This document shows positions 6,684 through 8,425 of a stretch of DNA of 8,425 nt, one piece after another. Under the pieces are notes generated by a model. That model saw nothing but the letters and a program-made list of their open reading frames with translations, had not been told where the DNA came from and did no database searches. The number at the start of each line of letters is the position of its first letter. Position 1 is the stretch's first letter. This stretch comes from a bacterium BMS3Bbin02 (lineage in GTDB: Bacteria; Actinomycetota; Acidimicrobiia; Spongiisociales; UBA5794): positions 1 through 8,425 of the forward strand of contig BDTL01000065.1 of the NCBI GenBank assembly GCA_002898115.1, given 5' to 3'. Position numbers and translations under genes: made by a program.

Positions 6684-8219
6684 TCACGCCGTTCTGAATT
6701 GGCGACCGTGGTAGCCGGTGGCGCCGTCGGGTCGGGGTGGCACCCGGTCTTCAACCTGGGTGAACCCCGTCCCGTCGGTAGCGCGAACCTTGGCGATGTG
6801 CCGCCCCGGTTCCAACACGGTTTCGATCTTCCACTGGACCCATGACTTGTCGGAGAGGACGTCCGAGAGCTCTGCTTCGATCCAGTCACCGTTGTTGATC
6901 GATACCTCAACTCGCTCGATTCCAAGTGTCGGGGCCCAGGCAACTCCCGCGACGATCGCCGGGGAACCCGGCACCTGCTCGTTGTTGCGGGGATAGTCAA
7001 TGCGCGACATTGTTTTGATCGGTCCCAGCTTCGCCCACCCTCGGGGAATCCAGTAGCCGTTGAAGTCTTCCCACGACGTGAGCTCTATCTCGCTAAGCCA
7101 CTTTGTGGCTGAGACATATCCGTAGAGACCCGGCACAACCAGACGGGCCGGAAAACCATGTGAAGCCGGAAGTGGTTCGCCGTTCATCCCAACGGCAATC
7201 ATCGGCTCGCGACCGTCGTAGGCAATCTCCGTTGGGAATCCGCCGGTCCACCCATCAATGGATCGCCCGACAATCTGTCCTGCACCCGCCTGAATACCCG
7301 CCATGTCGAGGACGGCGGTGAGAGGCACACCGGTCCACAACGCGTTGCCCACGAGGTCGCCGCCGATCGTGTTCGATACACATTGCAGCGTCACGTACTC
7401 TTCGACAAGATCCATGGCATACAGGTTGTCGAGCGTCAGTTGGATCTCTTTGTCGACCATTCCGTGAACCCTCATGGTCCATGTGTTGGCATCGATCCGA
7501 GGCACCAGGGTGGCGGTATCAATGCGGAAGAATTCGTCGTTTGGCACGACCAGCGGAGAAATCCCGGGGATCTCAAATCCGGTCGGCATTGCCACGGTAA
7601 CCGCATCACTCAATGGTACGTCCGGCAGCACAAGATCCGAGCGTATCTGCTCGGTTCGGTTGATGATCGACAGACGTCCGAGAAGCCCACTCAGCACCGC
7701 AACAACACTGCTGCCCGCCACCACTCTGAAGAACCGACGACGGTCGCCGACAACGTCGACAGTGTCGGGTTCGTCGAGCGAGGCTCGGACCCACTGCACC
7801 GCACGAAGCACGACCGCGAGAGCGATCCCGACGGCAAGAAGAATAGAGACCACCGTCAGCGGCACATTGACGAGTGGCCGGGTCGCGCCTGCAAGCACGC
7901 CAACAACAGCAAACGATGAGAAAGCAACGGCGGCAACCTGCGGTCGTTCAATCGAGGCTCTCCCGATCACGATTCCCAACAGAACCGAAATGATGGCAGT
8001 TCCGATCGCAAGCGCCCCCTTGTCAGCAGTTCCGAATACCGCGATACCGAAGTCTTTGACGAAAGTCGGTGAATAGTCAACGACATACGATCCCACGGAC
8101 GAGACTGCCGATGGCACGCCACTGAAGATCCCGGCGAATAGTTCCGTAAGTCCAATCGCGAGTGCCGCACCGGTTGCCCCGATCCAACCGCCGTATGCTT
8201 TTTGTGTAGGGGGAACCAT
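6684..8219 (-). CDS. Polytopic membrane molybdopterin oxidoreductase, sulfite-oxidase fold, internal Tat motif
   Basis: The 511-residue product joins a membrane domain to a molybdenum-cofactor domain of the sulfite oxidase/YedY superfamily. Hydrophobic segments lie at about 10-34, 68-86, 95-113, 117-140 and 163-182. Just before the fifth is DRRRFFR (159-165), which fits the twin-arginine export motif RRxFLK, and Arg182 and Arg188 follow it. This suggests four Sec-inserted helices, with the fifth carrying the folded cofactor domain out through Tat. The catalytic part has TLQCVSNTIGG, with Cys280 as the expected Mo ligand. GNALWTGVPL, GFPARLVVPGLYGYVSATKWL (355-375) and the C-terminal Ig-like dimerisation domain (about 400-510, starting GPIKTMSRIDYP) follow. 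No haem or iron-sulfur motif is visible, so the electron acceptor must be another protein. The substrate is unknown; sulfite is only one option. The ATG at 8219 is chosen because AAGGAG stands 9 nt upstream; ATGs at 8237 and 8252 would add 6 or 11 residues. Confidence 0.92.
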   Translation of the reverse strand: MVPPTQKAYGGWIGATGAALAIGLTELFAGIFSGVPSAVSSVGSYVVDYSPTFVKDFGIAVFGTADKGALAIGTAIISVLLGIVIGRASIERPQVAAVAFSSFAVVGVLAGATRPLVNVPLTVVSILLAVGIALAVVLRAVQWVRASLDEPDTVDVVGDRRRFFRVVAGSSVVAVLSGLLGRLSIINRTEQIRSDLVLPDVPLSDAVTVAMPTGFEIPGISPLVVPNDEFFRIDTATLVPRIDANTWTMRVHGMVDKEIQLTLDNLYAMDLVEEYVTLQCVSNTIGGDLVGNALWTGVPLTAVLDMAGIQAGAGQIVGRSIDGWTGGFPTEIAYDGREPMIAVGMNGEPLPASHGFPARLVVPGLYGYVSATKWLSEIELTSWEDFNGYWIPRGWAKLGPIKTMSRIDYPRNNEQVPGSPAIVAGVAWAPTLGIERVEVSINNGDWIEAELSDVLSDKSWVQWKIETVLEPGRHIAKVRATDGTGFTQVEDRVPPRPDGATGYHGRQFRTA

Positions 8220-8228
8220 CGTCACGTT

Positions 8229-8234
8229 CTCCTT
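8229..8234 (-). promoter_or_regulatory. Shine-Dalgarno AAGGAG that decides the molybdoenzyme start
   Basis: AAGGAG on the minus strand is 9 nt before the ATG at 8219, a good spacing for anti-Shine-Dalgarno pairing. The upstream ATGs at 8237 and 8252 have only weak GGTG-type sites. The in-frame GTG at 8225 is only 3 nt from this site. This is the only clear ribosome-binding site among the complete genes of the window. Confidence 0.6.
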
Positions 8235-8266
8235 CATGGTGTGTTCACCCATTCAACGTCAAACGT

Positions 8267-8300
8267 GTCCGTTTGTGTCCTTACCAATGTGTGAACGGAC
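8267..8300. repeat. Inverted repeat GTCCGTT / AACGGAC upstream of the molybdoenzyme gene
   Basis: Seven-base arms GTCCGTT (8267-8273) and AACGGAC (8294-8300) flank a 20-bp spacer, with centres 27 bp apart. The repeat lies in the 82-bp gap between the stop of the upstream partial gene (8302-8304) and the molybdoenzyme start. It could be an operator or a long-loop hairpin ending the upstream transcript. No T run supports a terminator and no clear -10/-35 pair was found beside it. Confidence 0.4.
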
Positions 8301-8301
8301 G

Positions 8302-8424
8302 CTACGTGTCGTAACCGATCCATGAAAGGAACTTTTCCACCGGCCATGTGTTTACCACCTGTCCAGCCCGGACCCATACACGTCGGGCCTGCGCCGCACC
8401 CCACGTGACATGGTCGAGCTCTGC
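8302..8424 (-). CDS. C-terminal end of an unrecognised protein, cut by the window edge
   Basis: One minus-strand frame is open from the window edge to a TAG at 8302-8304, giving 40 residues: AELDHVTWGAAQARRVWVRAGQ, then VVNTWPVEKFLSWIGYDT. Codon third positions are about two-thirds G/C, and the mix of charged and hydrophobic residues, with four Trp, looks like a real protein end. I do not recognise the family. The other two minus-strand frames are also open for part of this stretch, so the evidence is modest. If real, it runs in the same direction as the molybdoenzyme gene, 82 bp upstream, and the two could share a transcript. Confidence 0.4.
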   Translation of the reverse strand, partial: AELDHVTWGAAQARRVWVRAGQVVNTWPVEKFLSWIGYDT

Positions 8425-8425
8425 G

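Noticed and set aside
7383..8076. Plus-strand frames of 178 and 200 residues opposite the molybdoenzyme
   Set aside because: His/Arg/Thr-rich shadows of the molybdoenzyme frame with no family signature.
8322..8408. Short plus-strand frame from an ATG at 8322
   Set aside because: Only 28 codons to a TGA, rich in Pro, and in conflict with the better minus-strand frame.

Overview
The window is GC-rich DNA carrying five complete genes and two genes cut by the window edges. It looks like an actinobacterial (Actinomycetota) chromosome. The strongest taxonomic marker is a bacterial proteasome activator (Bpa) ending in the GQYL proteasome-docking tail, a protein known from actinobacteria that have a 20S proteasome. 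Three of the complete genes also have a TANNNT box 6-7 nt before the ATG, which fits the leaderless transcription common in that phylum. A deep lineage such as Acidimicrobiia is a guess, not something the sequence proves. No tRNA, rRNA, IS element, prophage gene or CRISPR array is visible, and the region reads as ordinary chromosome.

Layout from left to right. (1) 2-2272 (+) is the 5'-truncated gene for a pyruvate,phosphate dikinase family protein. Its phosphohistidine and PEP/pyruvate domains are intact, but its ATP-grasp domain has lost several key residues. (2) 2307-2765 (-) is a small FMN-binding split-barrel protein of the pyridoxamine-phosphate-oxidase superfamily, convergent with the first gene. 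(3) 2871-3377 (-) is bpa. (4) 3449-6184 (+) is a membrane-anchored penicillin-acylase-family Ntn hydrolase, divergent from bpa across a 71-bp gap. (5) 6192-6554 (-) is a minimal zincin-like metallopeptidase, convergent with the acylase across a 7-bp gap. (6) 6684-8219 (-) is a polytopic membrane molybdopterin oxidoreductase of the sulfite-oxidase fold, with a twin-arginine motif at its fifth transmembrane segment. (7) 8302-8424 (-) is probably the C-terminal end of an unrecognised protein.

The genes do not form one pathway. They cover central carbon metabolism (PEP/pyruvate), a flavoprotein, protein turnover (Bpa and perhaps the small metallopeptidase), an extracytoplasmic amide hydrolase and an extracytoplasmic molybdoenzyme. 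No obviously new multi-gene system is present. The points most worth a second look are the degenerate ATP-grasp of the dikinase-like protein, the loss of its regulatory Thr, the internal Tat motif of the molybdoenzyme, and the ACGT-rich region with an inverted repeat upstream of the molybdoenzyme.
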